A DNA stretch of 64,000 bases from Micromonospora avicenniae (GCF_900156065.1 NZ_FTNF01000001.1:310001-374000), one strand, 5' to 3'. Positions 51,823 through 62,148 are shown, counted from the first letter of the stretch. The notes: generated by a model not told the origin, from the letters alone. Program-made: numbers and translations.

Positions 51823-53478
51823 ATGAAGGCAACTCGGCTCGGCGCAGCCGGACTGGCCGCGGCACTGCTCGGCGCGCTCGTCGCCGGTGCACCCGCGACC
51901 GCCGCGCCCGACGCGGCGAGCACCACCACCAGCTGCGTGACCGACCCGGCCACGCCCAAGCGGCAGTTCCGGGCCATGTGGATCGCGTCCGTCACCAACA
52001 TCGACTGGCCCAGCAAGGCATCGCAGACCGCTCCGGACCAGGTCGCCCGGCAGAAGGCCGAGTACCTGGAATGGCTCGACCTGGCCGAACGGCTGAACCA
52101 CAACGCCGTTGTCGTCCAGGTCCGGCCCACGGCGGACGCGTTCTGGCCGTCGCCGTACGAGCCCTGGTCGGAGTACCTCACCGGCGTCCGGGGCCAGGAC
52201 CCGGGCTGGGACCCGCTCGCCTTCCTGGTCGCCGAGTCGCACCGGCGCAACCTCGAGTTCCACGCCTGGTTCAACCCGTACCGGGTCTCCATGCCGGCTC
52301 CGGGCGGCGCCGGAGCCGACCTCGACCGACTCGCCCCCGGCCACCCGGCGCGCCAGCATCCGGACTGGACGTTCGCCTACCCGCCCGCCGGGGTGGCCGG
52401 CAGCCGGCTCTACTACGACCCGGGCGTCCCGGAGGTCCGCGAGTTCGTCCAGACCGCGATGATGGACGCCGTCGAGCGGTACGACATCGACGGCGTGCAC
52501 TTCGACGACTACTTCTACCCGTACCCGAGCGGCACGTACCAGGTGCCCGACGACGCCACGTTCGCGGCGTACAACCGGGGCTTCACCGACAAGGCGGACT
52601 GGCGGCGGGACAACATCAACCTGCTGATCCAGGAGATGAACGCCAAGATCAAGGCAGTAAAGCCGTGGGTGAAGTTCGGGGTCAGCCCGTTCGGCATCTG
52701 GCGGAACGCCTCCGCCGACCCGAACGGCTCGGACACCACCGGCAGCCAGTCGTACGACATCATCTCCGCCGACACCCGGAAGTGGGTCAAGGAGGAATGG
52801 ATCGACTACGTCGTACCGCAGCTCTACTGGTACATCGGCCAGTACCCGGCCGCGGACTACGCGCGACTGGTGCCGTGGTGGGCGGAGACCGTCCGGGGCA
52901 CCCGGGTGCAGCTCTACATCGGGCAGGCCGACTACAAGAGCGGCGACCCGGCGTACGGCACGTTCTGGATGAACCCGCGTGAGCTCTCCGACCATCTGCT
53001 GCTCAACCGGTCCTACCCGGAGGTCCAGGGCAACGTGCACTTCTCGGCGGTGCAGGTACGGGCGAACCGGCTCGGCGCCACCGACATCTACGCGTCCGAG
53101 CACTACTCCCGGCCGGCACTGATCCCGACCATGTCGCACCTGCCGTCGAAGCCACTGCTGATGCCGGTGGTCAGCCGGTCGGTCCGGCAGGACGACGGGG
53201 TCCGGCTGAGCTGGCGGCAGCCCGCCGACGGAGTCGGGCCGTTCGGCACGGCCACCTCGTACGCGATCTACCGGTTCGACGGGGTGAAGGTGGCGGGCAC
53301 CTGCGACCTCGCCGACGCCGCGCACCTGGTGGACACCGTCCGGGCTACCGGCGACGGAGTCCAGTCCTGGGTGGACACCACGGCCCAGCCCGGCGAGCGG
53401 TACACCTACTACGTGACCGCGCTCGACCGGCTGGCGAACGAGAGCCCGGCCAGTCCCCCGGCGTTCGTACTGCGCTGA
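51823..53478 (+). CDS. Secreted GHL10-family glycosidase with FnIII-like tail
   Basis: 551 residues. Signal peptide (AAGLAAALLGALVAGAPATAAP), then a glycosyl-hydrolase-like 10 (DUF187-type) barrel: RAMWIASVTNIDWPS, VVVQVRPTADAFWPSPYEPW, FHAWFNPYRVS, IDGVHFDDYFYPYP and VKFGVSPFGIWRN. The last 100 residues are fibronectin-III-like (VRLSWRQPADG...YTYYVTALDR). GHL10 enzymes are thought to cut cell-wall or other bacterial glycans. ATG 51823, binding site GAAGGGA. Confidence 0.9.
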   Translation: MKATRLGAAGLAAALLGALVAGAPATAAPDAASTTTSCVTDPATPKRQFRAMWIASVTNIDWPSKASQTAPDQVARQKAEYLEWLDLAERLNHNAVVVQVRPTADAFWPSPYEPWSEYLTGVRGQDPGWDPLAFLVAESHRRNLEFHAWFNPYRVSMPAPGGAGADLDRLAPGHPARQHPDWTFAYPPAGVAGSRLYYDPGVPEVREFVQTAMMDAVERYDIDGVHFDDYFYPYPSGTYQVPDDATFAAYNRGFTDKADWRRDNINLLIQEMNAKIKAVKPWVKFGVSPFGIWRNASADPNGSDTTGSQSYDIISADTRKWVKEEWIDYVVPQLYWYIGQYPAADYARLVPWWAETVRGTRVQLYIGQADYKSGDPAYGTFWMNPRELSDHLLLNRSYPEVQGNVHFSAVQVRANRLGATDIYASEHYSRPALIPTMSHLPSKPLLMPVVSRSVRQDDGVRLSWRQPADGVGPFGTATSYAIYRFDGVKVAGTCDLADAAHLVDTVRATGDGVQSWVDTTAQPGERYTYYVTALDRLANESPASPPAFVLR

Positions 53479-53490
53479 CTCCTCGCCGAT

Positions 53491-53526
53491 CGAATGCCCC
53501 GGGCGCCCGCGCACCCGGGGCATTCG
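53491..53526 (+). terminator. Hairpin terminator after GHL10
   Basis: A perfect 13-bp stem (CGAATGCCCCGGG with its complement) and a 10-nt loop, followed by TCTGTTT, twelve bases after the stop codon. Confidence 0.85.
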
Positions 53527-53658
53527 TCTGTTTCGACGGATGTCACCAATAGTCGGAGCCGACGCAACATCTGCGCCCATCGATTGATCGAGACTGATCG
53601 GCACCCGGTAACCCGCCGGTAACTTACGTCCCACCCGCACACCCCCGCGGAGGTACCA

Positions 53659-54201
53659 GTGCCCAGACGACTCACCACCCTCCTCGCCTCGGCCGCGCTC
53701 GCGCTGATCGTCGCGCTGGGAGTCGCCGCCCCGGCCAGCGCCGCCGTCACCCCGGCGCAGAAGCTCTCCGTCCTCTCCAGTTGGACGCAGACCAGTGCCA
53801 GCAGCTACAACTCGTGGAACTCGGCCCGGCTGAACAAGGCTCCCTGGGCCGAGTACGCCTTCGACTGGTCCACCGACTACTGCTCGTCGAGCCCGGACAA
53901 TCCGCTCGGGTTCCGCTTCGAGCTCTCCTGCTACCGGCACGACTTCGGCTACCGCAACTACAAGGCGATGGGCCAGTTCCCGGCCAACAAGTCACGCCTG
54001 GACAGCGCCTTCTACGCCGACCTCAAGCGGGTGTGCGCCACCTACGACGCAATCGTCCGACCGGCCTGCCTCAGCCTGGCCTGGACCTACTACCAGGCGG
54101 TCAGCATCTTCGGCTCGCCCGCCGCGGTGGACCCGGCCGACATCGAACGCGCCGCGAAGATGAAGGCCGACGCCGAGCGTCGCGCCGGCCTGCGCGCCTG
54201 A
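53659..54201 (+). CDS. Secreted phospholipase A2
   Basis: 180 residues of the prokaryotic phospholipase A2 family. Signal peptide (LLASAALALIVALGVAAPASAA), then the catalytic His-Asp in LSCYRHDFGYRNYKAM and the Ca-binding acidic stretch FDWSTDYCSSSPDNPLGF. Four Cys could make two disulfides (DYC, LSC, RVC, PAC). GTG 53659 follows GGAGG. It hydrolyses phospholipid acyl chains outside the cell. Confidence 0.92.
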   Translation: MPRRLTTLLASAALALIVALGVAAPASAAVTPAQKLSVLSSWTQTSASSYNSWNSARLNKAPWAEYAFDWSTDYCSSSPDNPLGFRFELSCYRHDFGYRNYKAMGQFPANKSRLDSAFYADLKRVCATYDAIVRPACLSLAWTYYQAVSIFGSPAAVDPADIERAAKMKADAERRAGLRA

Positions 54202-54303
54202 CCCGAACCGAGCCGCCGGGTCCGTCCGGCGCACCGCAGCCCAGAGCCCGCGCCGTCGCGAGACCGCCGGCGCGGGCCCGCCGCGAGCAGAGCCACCAGG
54301 GGG

Positions 54304-57150
54304 TCAGGCCCGCTCGCTCCGGCCGGCCGGGCGGCGGTCCGGCTCGGGTGCGGTGGCCTGGCGTGGCGCGGGGCGGACCGCCGTCGCGCTGAACCGGGTC
54401 GAGTCGGCCGCCAGATCGGGGTGCTCCACGTCGAGTGCCAGCGCCGCCGCCTCCTCCAGGCTCAACTCGGCTCCCTCGCCGTACGCGTCGTCGAAAGCCG
54501 CGTCACCCAGCCGCTCGCGCAGCGCCGCCTGCTGCTCGGCCCAGTACCCGGCGTAGACGCCGGACGCGCAACGCAGGTCGGCCCCGGTCGCCTGGGCCGC
54601 ACCGAAGAGCCGCGCGGCGACGAGCAGCTCACCTCCGCCCGCGCAGCGCACCGCGATCGCGTTCAACGTATCGCAGGCCCGGCCGTGGAAGCCGTGGCTC
54701 ATCCGTGACCGGAGCGCGACCAGCAGATGTTCGTGCGCCGCGACCAGGTCGCCGCGGGCCAGCGCGACCATGCCGAGCAGCATGTCGACCGAACGTCGGC
54801 CGCGCTCCAGCGGGCGGGCCGCCTCCACCGGCCGGGCCGCCCCGAGCAACTCCGCCGCCTCGTCGAGCGCGCCGCGTCGCCAGAGCAGCTCGGCCAGGCT
54901 GTAGACGGCGAGCAGCGCGTCGCCGAGCACATCCTGGCTGTGCGCCCAGTCGATGACCTCCCGGCACACCCGCTCGGCCTCGGCGAGCTGTCCCATGTCG
55001 ACCAGCGGCGCGGCCCGCCCGGCCAGCACCCGGGCCAGCAGCCCCGCGTCACCGGCCTGCCGAGCGGCCGCCTCGGCCCGCTGCGAGTAGCGCAGCTCCT
55101 CGGCGAACTCGCCGTCCGCGCCGGCGTGCAGCGAATGCATGTGGTACGCGGCAGCCAGCTCGGACTCTGGGATCCGCTCACCGGTCTCGGCGATCCGCCC
55201 GTAGAGCCGGAACAGCCAGAGCCGCCCCTCACGGGCGAGCCCGCGCTCCCGCCACCACTGGTCGAGGCCGCCCGCGAGCCGCAGCCCCGCCGCCGCGCTG
55301 CCACCGGTCGCGCACCAGCGCAGCGCGGCCCGCAGCTCACCGGCGAGCGGATCGAGCGTGTACAGGGAAAGGGTGACCGGGCGGGCGTCCGGGCCCAGAT
55401 GCGCCTGCTCCAGGGCGTGCGCCGACCAGGCCACGTGCCGGTCCCGGGCGGCCTGCTCCTCGCCCGCCTCGGCGAGCCGTCTGGCCGCGTACGCCCGGAT
55501 CGGGTCGAGCATCCGGTAGGTGCACCCCGAGGCGTGCGGCTCGGCCAGCACCATCGACTTGTCCACCAGCACCGAGAGCGGGTCGAGCGGGTCGTCGCCG
55601 AGCAGCCACTCCACCGTCGCCAGGTCGACCGGGCCGGTGAAGACGGCGAGCCAGCGCAGTAGTCGCGCGGCGCGCGGCCCGAGCGTCCGGTACGACCACG
55701 TGACGGTGGCCTGCATGGTGAGGTGCCGTTCCGTCGCGGAGCGCTGCACGGCCCGCGTCGCCGGGGTCGGCGGCGACGCCCCGGCCGCGGCGGCCACCAG
55801 GTCCACGGTGTCCTGCTGGTTACCCATCCAGCCCCGGTCCAGCGGTGGCGGCTCCGGATCCTCCCGGCCGGCGTCCAAGGTGCCGAGCATGTCGTCGAGG
55901 CGCTCGGCGAGCTGGCCGACCGACAGCACCCGCAGCCGGGCGGCGGCGAGTTCGATGGCGAGCGGCAGCCCGTCCAGCCGCTGCACCACCCGGCGCAGGT
56001 CGGCCGACTCGGCCTGGTCCGGCGGGCGGCCACCGCGGGCCGCCGCCGTCCGGTCCAGCAGCAGGGCCACGGCGTCGCTCTCCGCGCCGTCCGGCTGGGG
56101 CTCGACCGAGAGCGGCGGGATCCGCCACACCACCTCGCCGGGCAGCCCGAACGACTCGCGGCTGGTGGCCAGCACCCGCACGCCACGGCCGCCGGCGAGC
56201 AGCCGGGAGATCACCTCGGCGGAGGCGGCGGGCTGGGCGTCGCAGGTGTCCAGCAGCACCAGCATCCGGCGCGCGGCGGCGTACTCCACCAGGGTGTCCA
56301 CCATCGGGCGGCCCGGCTCCGGACGCAGCCCGAGCACCGCGGCGATCTCGAAGGCCACCAGCCCGGGATCGGTCACCGCGGCGATGTCGACGAACCACAC
56401 GCCGTCCGGGTACGTCTCGACCACGCCGGCGGCCAACTCGACCGCGAGCCGGGTCTTCCCCGCGCCGCCCGCTCCGAGCACGGTGACCAGGCGGTGCTCC
56501 TGCACGAGCCGGCGAAGCTCGGCGCGCTCCGGCTCGCGGCCGACGAACGAGGTGACCTGGGTCGGCAGGTTGTGCGCCACCGCATCGGCGGTACGCGGTC
56601 GCGGGAACTGCCGCTCCAGGCCGGGAGCGACCAGTTGGAAGAGGCGCTCCCGGTCGTCGAATCCGCGCAGCCGGTGCAGGCCGAGGTCGAGCAGCGAGGC
56701 GCCGGCGGGCAGCGGGTCGGCCCGGCGGGCGGTGGACGCCGAGCAGAGCACCTGGCCGCCGTGCGCGGCGGCGGCGATCCGGGCCGCGCGGTGCACCTCG
56801 GGGCTGGCGTACTCGCCGTCGCGTGGTTCGGCGTAGCCGGTGTGCAGACCCATCCGCACCCTCGGCGCGGCCTCGGGGGTGGGCCAGTCGTGGCTGGTCA
56901 GGGCCCGCTGGGCGGTGAGGCAGGCGGTCAGCGCGGCGGTCGCGTCGGTGAACGCGAGGAAGAACGAGTCGCCCTCGGTCAACAGCTCCGCGCCGCCGGT
57001 GCCGGCCAGTGTCCGGCGCAGCAACCGGCGGTGCTCGCGCAGCACCGGTCGGTAGTCCGGGCCGAGTAGTTGCGCGAGCCGGGTCGAGCCCTCGATGTCG
57101 GTGAACACGAAGGTCACCCACCCGGTCGGGAGCTGGATCCGTTCCGCCAT
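54304..57150 (-). CDS. Class III cyclase-like / NB-ARC / TPR regulator
   Basis: 948 residues. Residues 1-175 resemble a class III adenylate/guanylate cyclase (TFVFTDIEGSTRLAQ, LTEGDSFFLAF, GLHTGYAEPRDGEYASPEVHRAARI). Residues about 205-520 are an NB-ARC/AAA switch (VGREPERAEL, Walker A VLGAGGAGKTRLA, VLLDTCDAQP, LATSRESFGLPGE). The rest is winged helix plus helical TPR-like repeats. No LuxR or SARP DNA-binding domain is present. It is probably a signal-responsive ATPase switch. Confidence 0.88.
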   Translation of the reverse strand: MAERIQLPTGWVTFVFTDIEGSTRLAQLLGPDYRPVLREHRRLLRRTLAGTGGAELLTEGDSFFLAFTDATAALTACLTAQRALTSHDWPTPEAAPRVRMGLHTGYAEPRDGEYASPEVHRAARIAAAAHGGQVLCSASTARRADPLPAGASLLDLGLHRLRGFDDRERLFQLVAPGLERQFPRPRTADAVAHNLPTQVTSFVGREPERAELRRLVQEHRLVTVLGAGGAGKTRLAVELAAGVVETYPDGVWFVDIAAVTDPGLVAFEIAAVLGLRPEPGRPMVDTLVEYAAARRMLVLLDTCDAQPAASAEVISRLLAGGRGVRVLATSRESFGLPGEVVWRIPPLSVEPQPDGAESDAVALLLDRTAAARGGRPPDQAESADLRRVVQRLDGLPLAIELAAARLRVLSVGQLAERLDDMLGTLDAGREDPEPPPLDRGWMGNQQDTVDLVAAAAGASPPTPATRAVQRSATERHLTMQATVTWSYRTLGPRAARLLRWLAVFTGPVDLATVEWLLGDDPLDPLSVLVDKSMVLAEPHASGCTYRMLDPIRAYAARRLAEAGEEQAARDRHVAWSAHALEQAHLGPDARPVTLSLYTLDPLAGELRAALRWCATGGSAAAGLRLAGGLDQWWRERGLAREGRLWLFRLYGRIAETGERIPESELAAAYHMHSLHAGADGEFAEELRYSQRAEAAARQAGDAGLLARVLAGRAAPLVDMGQLAEAERVCREVIDWAHSQDVLGDALLAVYSLAELLWRRGALDEAAELLGAARPVEAARPLERGRRSVDMLLGMVALARGDLVAAHEHLLVALRSRMSHGFHGRACDTLNAIAVRCAGGGELLVAARLFGAAQATGADLRCASGVYAGYWAEQQAALRERLGDAAFDDAYGEGAELSLEEAAALALDVEHPDLAADSTRFSATAVRPAPRQATAPEPDRRPAGRSERA

Positions 57151-57357
57151 GCGTCGAACCTCCGCCCGTGACGTCGGGTTCATGCTGCCCGAAGCCGAGC
57201 GGTCACACATCGTGAGAACGGCCCGGCCGGGCTCGGACTCAAGGTGCCACTCGGCCCCGCCCAGGGCAAGGTCCGCCCTCCGCTCGGTGGTCGTCCGGCG
57301 CTCCCGGGGGCTCGGGCCGGCAGGCCCCGGCCAACGATCCTGCCCGCTCACGGGGCG

Positions 57358-57404
57358 GGCCAGCCCCGCCGGGGACCGGCTGACCGGTTCCGGCGGGACT
57401 GGCC
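57358..57404 (-). terminator. Hairpin downstream of the subtilisin-kelch gene
   Basis: Arms 57358-57372 and 57390-57404 form a 15-bp stem with one G-U pair and a 17-nt loop, 20 bases past the stop codon. T-tract weak. Confidence 0.55.
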
Positions 57405-57423
57405 CGTGGGGCTGGTACCGGCC

Positions 57424-60400
57424 TCAGCCGGTACGCAGGGCGATGTTGACGGTGTTCTTCGCCGCCCGGATCGTGGCCACCGTCGACGCCGGCTGGAATC
57501 CGGGCGCGGCCGCGGTGACCTGGACCTTCTGGTTCTTCGCCAGCCGCAGCTGGTAGTGGCCGTGCGCGTCGGTCACGACGGTGTAGCTGACCGGCCCGCA
57601 GCCCTGCTGACCCTGCCCGTCGGCCTGGTGGTCGCCGCAGACGGTCACTGTCGCGCCTGCGACCGCACCACCGGTGGCGGCGTCGGTCACCGTCCCGCTC
57701 AGCGTCGCCCAGTTCGGCGGCGCCTCGAAGTGACCGGTCACCGCCACGTTGCTCCCCTGGGACGGGGCGTCGGAGAGCGTGACCAGCCGCGCGGCCAGCT
57801 CACCCGGCTGGGTGACCGCGTCGCCGTCGACCCGGACGGTCACCTGGACCGACCGGCCCGGAGCGACGTCGAACTCCGGCTTGTCAACCGACAGCCACGG
57901 CACGTCCGCCGTACCGCCGCAGTAGTCGTACCCCGGCAGCATCTCGGCGCTGGCCGACGGGGCCCACAGCGTCACCGAACCACCGACCCGGTACGCGCCA
58001 CAGGCCGTGGCGGCGTCCGTGCTCGGGTAGTTCACGTTGGGCAGCCGGCCCCAGCTGTCCGAGACCGGGTCGTACTCGACCGCCTCGTTGGTCAGCATGG
58101 AGCCGTTCTGCATGCCACTGAAGAGCTGCAGCTTGTCGTAGGCGCCACTGGCCCCCATGGCGAAGACGCCGTACGGCGCGTCCGCGCCCCGGGTCCACGC
58201 GCCGGTGGCCGGGTCGAACAGGAAGGTGGACGCGACCGCGAAGTCACCGTCGTATCCGCCGGCGCAGACGACGCGTTCGGCGACCCCGGCGCAGCCGGGG
58301 GCACCCACCCCGACGGGGTAGTCGGCGAGGCGGGTCCACGAGTCCCCACTCGGGTCGTACCGGTAGACCGTGGCGGCCTGCTCCGGACACGACGAGACAC
58401 AGCCGCCGACGACGTAGAGACGGCCGTCGAGCGCCGCGATCGCGGGGGCGCTGAGGCCCTGCGGCAGGTCCGCCGCCCGTCCCCAGGAATCGTGGACGGG
58501 ATCGTAGACGTACACGGTCTTGAGCAACGCGCCCTGCGTGCTCGTGCCGCCGACGACGTACATCTTGTCGTCGAGGAAGATGCCCGCGGCGCTCGCGACC
58601 GCATCCGGGGTGTCGGCGATCGGACTCCATTCGAGGGTCACCGGGTCGTAGACGTACCCCTTGCGAGTCATTCCCTCCCGGAAGCCGGTGGTGGTGCCAC
58701 CCACGGAGTAGAGCTTGCCCGCGTGGTAGCCCGCGGTGTTGTACAGGATCCGGGTCGGGTAGTTCGCGATCTTGGTCCATGGCCCGACGTCCGGCGTCGC
58801 CTCCCCCTGGGCGGTCGGCTCCGCCGGCTGGACCGGTTGGCCCGCCGGCGTCTTCGGCAGCGGCCCCGGCTTCGGCGGATCCGTCTTCACGCGCCGCAGC
58901 GGCGCACCGGTCTCCTCGGCGACCCGGTTGGCCGCCGGGCCGGTCGGAGTGACGGCCTGCTCGCCCAGCTTGACGTGCAGCGGCTGGGTGCCGTCATTGG
59001 TGAAGGTGAGGCTGCGGGTGGCCGACTTCCCGAGCCGGGTGGTGAGGTCGAGGGTCCCTTCGCTGACCTTCAGCCGTCCGGCGCGCAGCCGCCAGTCCTT
59101 CTTGGTCACCCGGTCCGGCGACACGGTGGTGGTTGCCTCTCCGGTGGCGTACCGGGGGTAGCTGACCGTGAACGTCGGCTTCGCCTGCGAGGTGAACAGC
59201 CAGTAGAAGCCGTCCGGCAGGTTCGGGTCGAGCGGCGTCGCGGCGCTGACCGCGAGCTCGCTCCCGCTCGCCTTGTCGACCACCTTCGCACCGTTGACCG
59301 GGTCACCGGTGTTGTCGTCGGTCACCACGCCGGTGACCAGGCCGCCGGGGATCGGGCCGCAGGAGCCGACGCTGACGTCGTCCACCTGCCACAGGGCGAT
59401 ACCGCTGCCGGCGTAGTGGAAACGCAGCCGGGTCCGCGCCTGACCGGCGGCCTGCGGCAGCGGGACGCTCACCGGACCGCCGGCGTTCTCGGTGCTCTTC
59501 TGCCAGACGGTGGTCCAGGTCGAGCCGCCATCCACGCTCAGGTCGATGCCCGCCCGCGCGGTCCCGCCCTCACCCAGGTAGAGCGTCTTGAACGCGAGTT
59601 GCGGCGCGCTCTGGCCTGACAGGTCGATCACCGGCGAGACGAGATTGGTGTCCTCCTCGGCGAGGTCGTTGTGCCACGAGTTGGCGCTGGCGAAGCCACC
59701 GGTGCCCCCGGTGACGTTGTCCAGACCACCAGGCGTGTCGAACTGCCAGGCGTGCCCGCCGCCGAGGTTGTCCTCGACCGTCCAGCCCGCGCGCTTGTCC
59801 GGGTCCGTCCAGCCTTCGAAGTCCGTCCGCAAGGGGTACGCGTAGCCAGGGGCCAGGCAGGACGTCTCGACGATCTGCGTCCGGACGTCGCGGACCACGT
59901 CTCCCTTACCCACCGGGACGTCCACCGCACTGGTCTGGTAGCCGGGATAGACCGGGGTAACGATCAGGTGGTACGTCGAGTCGGCGGGCAGGCTCAGCTC
60001 GTACCGACCGGTCTCCGGGTCCGTGAACCACGGCCCCACCGGCAGACCGGGCGCGCTGATCCGCGCGTACAGGGGCCAGCCGTGCGCGGAGCCGTCGGCA
60101 ACCGTTCCGCTGATCTTCACCTCGGCGGTCCGCTGGAGGCTGAGGTCCCGGGTGGCGGTGGCGTTGGCGGTGACCGTCGCGGACGCGCTGCCGTCGCCGT
60201 ACCCGTAGGCGGAGGCCGTCACGTCGTACTCGCCGGCCGACAGCGTGGCGGTGTAACCGCCGTCCGCGCCGGTGGTGACCGTACGGTGGATCGGCCCGCT
60301 GATCTTGACCTCGGCACCGCTGAGCGGTTCGCCGGTCTTCACGTCGGTGACCTTGCCGGTCAACCGGCCGGTCTCGCCGCGCGGGGCCTCCGCCATCGCG

Positions 60401-61848
60401 GCGTAGATGTCCAGCTTGCCCTGACCCCAGACGTTGTTGTTGGTCGGCGTGCCACCGCAGCTGGTGTCGTTGACGTCGACCGCTACCTGGTCCAGCACGG
60501 TCGTGGTGCCGGCGATGTCACCGATGAGACCGGGTGCGGCCGACCAGAGCAGGGCGATCGCGCCGGACACGTGCGGGGTCGCCATCGACGTGCCGCTGAG
60601 CACGCCGTAGCCGCCGCCCGGAACGCTGGAGCGGACGTCCACTCCCGGGGCGGCGATGTTCGGCTTGGTGATGCCATCCGCGCCCGGACCCCGGCTGGAG
60701 AAGTACCCGATCTTGCCGTTCACGTCGAACGCGCCGGCACTGTAGGTGGACGCGTAGTCCCCCGGGGTGCCCGAGGTGTCGCAGCCGCCCTCGCCCGCGT
60801 TGCCGTTGGCGAACATCGGGAAGATGCCGGCGGCCCGCCAGTCCGCGACGACGTCGGCGAACCACGGGTCGCTGGCGGAGCCGTTGTCGCTGCCCCAGGA
60901 ATTGTTCACGATGTGCGGGCGCAGGTCCGGCCGCGGATCCTGGCCGGCCAGGTTCGTCGGCGCCAGCATCCACTCCGCCGAGGCGAGCAGCGCGAAGTCG
61001 GAGCAGCCCCGCTCCTCGCAGCCCTTGGCGGCGATCCAGCGGGCCCCGGGCGCGACGCCGATGTGGTTGCCGGGACCGCCGTCGCCGACCATCGTGCCCA
61101 TCGTGTGCGTACCGTGCTCGTTGTTGTCACAGGGTGCGAGCGACGGCGAGCCGCAGACCTGGGCCGGGTCGTACCAGTTGTAGTCGTGCGAGAAGCCGGC
61201 CTCGCCCATGTTGCCCCGGTACGACTTCACCAGGGCCGGGTGGTCGTACTGCACGCCGCTGTCGATGCTGCCCACGACGATGCCCTCGCCGCGCGTGCCG
61301 TCCGCCCACACCCGGTCGGCGCCGATGGCGTGGACGCCCCACTCCACCTCGTCGACGTCGGCGACCTGCTGCGCCTTCAGCGGCTCCGGCAGTTCGTACA
61401 TGCGGTGCGCCTGGATGGCGCTGACCTCGGTCTCCTTGGCCAGGGTCTCGGCCAGGTCGAGGGTGCCACGGGCGACGTACACGGTGTTGGAGGCGTAGAA
61501 GGTGTGGTACTCGACGCCCTCCGCCTTCAGCCGGCGGACGACGTCGGCCTGGCTCTTCTCAGCCGTCTTCCGCAGCGCCTCGACGACCGCCGCGCCACGC
61601 TCGTCCCAGTCCTTGATGGCCGACGCCGCGGACAGGTCGGCGCGGGCGTCCAGGCGTACCCAGAACGGCTGCGCCGGAAGGGTCTTCATGCTCGCCCGCA
61701 ACTCCGGCTGGATCTTCTCCGGTGCTGCGGCGGCGGGCTCGCCCGGCCCGCCGGTCACGGACGCCACGCCCGCCACCAGGCCGAGCGCCGCGACCAGGCT
61801 GAGAACCTGCGACCACCGGGCCCGCCGGGCGGCCCGGCCGGCGCTCAT
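57424..61848 (-). CDS. Secreted subtilisin (S8) with Cna-like, kelch and adhesion domains
   Basis: 1474 residues. Signal peptide; an inhibitor-like N-terminal segment (FYASNTVYVARGTLDLAETLAK) precedes the S8 peptidase with Asp in SIDSGVQYDHPAL, His in EHGTHTMGTMVG and Ser in GTSMATPHVSGA. Then two carboxypeptidase-regulatory/Cna-like beta domains, a jelly-roll adhesion domain (about 670-850), another regulatory-like domain, six kelch blades (about 1080-1360, for example KLYSVGGTT, KMYVVGGTS, RLYVVGG) and a last beta domain. It is likely a surface or secreted protease that binds a partner through its propeller. Confidence 0.9.
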   Translation of the reverse strand: MSAGRAARRARWSQVLSLVAALGLVAGVASVTGGPGEPAAAAPEKIQPELRASMKTLPAQPFWVRLDARADLSAASAIKDWDERGAAVVEALRKTAEKSQADVVRRLKAEGVEYHTFYASNTVYVARGTLDLAETLAKETEVSAIQAHRMYELPEPLKAQQVADVDEVEWGVHAIGADRVWADGTRGEGIVVGSIDSGVQYDHPALVKSYRGNMGEAGFSHDYNWYDPAQVCGSPSLAPCDNNEHGTHTMGTMVGDGGPGNHIGVAPGARWIAAKGCEERGCSDFALLASAEWMLAPTNLAGQDPRPDLRPHIVNNSWGSDNGSASDPWFADVVADWRAAGIFPMFANGNAGEGGCDTSGTPGDYASTYSAGAFDVNGKIGYFSSRGPGADGITKPNIAAPGVDVRSSVPGGGYGVLSGTSMATPHVSGAIALLWSAAPGLIGDIAGTTTVLDQVAVDVNDTSCGGTPTNNNVWGQGKLDIYAAMAEAPRGETGRLTGKVTDVKTGEPLSGAEVKISGPIHRTVTTGADGGYTATLSAGEYDVTASAYGYGDGSASATVTANATATRDLSLQRTAEVKISGTVADGSAHGWPLYARISAPGLPVGPWFTDPETGRYELSLPADSTYHLIVTPVYPGYQTSAVDVPVGKGDVVRDVRTQIVETSCLAPGYAYPLRTDFEGWTDPDKRAGWTVEDNLGGGHAWQFDTPGGLDNVTGGTGGFASANSWHNDLAEEDTNLVSPVIDLSGQSAPQLAFKTLYLGEGGTARAGIDLSVDGGSTWTTVWQKSTENAGGPVSVPLPQAAGQARTRLRFHYAGSGIALWQVDDVSVGSCGPIPGGLVTGVVTDDNTGDPVNGAKVVDKASGSELAVSAATPLDPNLPDGFYWLFTSQAKPTFTVSYPRYATGEATTTVSPDRVTKKDWRLRAGRLKVSEGTLDLTTRLGKSATRSLTFTNDGTQPLHVKLGEQAVTPTGPAANRVAEETGAPLRRVKTDPPKPGPLPKTPAGQPVQPAEPTAQGEATPDVGPWTKIANYPTRILYNTAGYHAGKLYSVGGTTTGFREGMTRKGYVYDPVTLEWSPIADTPDAVASAAGIFLDDKMYVVGGTSTQGALLKTVYVYDPVHDSWGRAADLPQGLSAPAIAALDGRLYVVGGCVSSCPEQAATVYRYDPSGDSWTRLADYPVGVGAPGCAGVAERVVCAGGYDGDFAVASTFLFDPATGAWTRGADAPYGVFAMGASGAYDKLQLFSGMQNGSMLTNEAVEYDPVSDSWGRLPNVNYPSTDAATACGAYRVGGSVTLWAPSASAEMLPGYDYCGGTADVPWLSVDKPEFDVAPGRSVQVTVRVDGDAVTQPGELAARLVTLSDAPSQGSNVAVTGHFEAPPNWATLSGTVTDAATGGAVAGATVTVCGDHQADGQGQQGCGPVSYTVVTDAHGHYQLRLAKNQKVQVTAAAPGFQPASTVATIRAAKNTVNIALRTG

Positions 61849-62148
61849 CGGGCACCTCCCGGCCGGAGCCCGGCAACGGCCGGGCCGGCGCACGAGGGCA
61901 CCGGTTCGGGCGGCAGCATCTGCCGCCCTGTCATGTTCAGGGGTACTGCTCTGGATGACACGCTCCGCACTCTCCTCCGGCGAGTCGACTCACGACCGCG
62001 CCCGCCGGCTGAGCCGATCGGCCATTGTCGCGAGCGCATCCGGCACCGGCACAGGTTTCCTGGCGAGCGCGCCTGCCGACGATGCCACCACTGCCGATTC
62101 GGCAGAAGGCAGTTGTGACGTCCGGTTCACGCCACCGGCGGGAACAGG
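61849..62148. other. Divergent intergenic region, protease / regulators
   Basis: 300 bases between the divergent S8 protease and TrmB/LuxR-like regulator genes. GGAGGTG precedes the protease ATG. I see no convincing promoter boxes or long palindrome. Confidence 0.4.

Noticed and set aside
57244..62118. Long plus-strand frames opposite the subtilisin-kelch gene (791 and 815 codons)
   Set aside because: Shadows of a gene with catalytic motifs in the other strand; no domain content.
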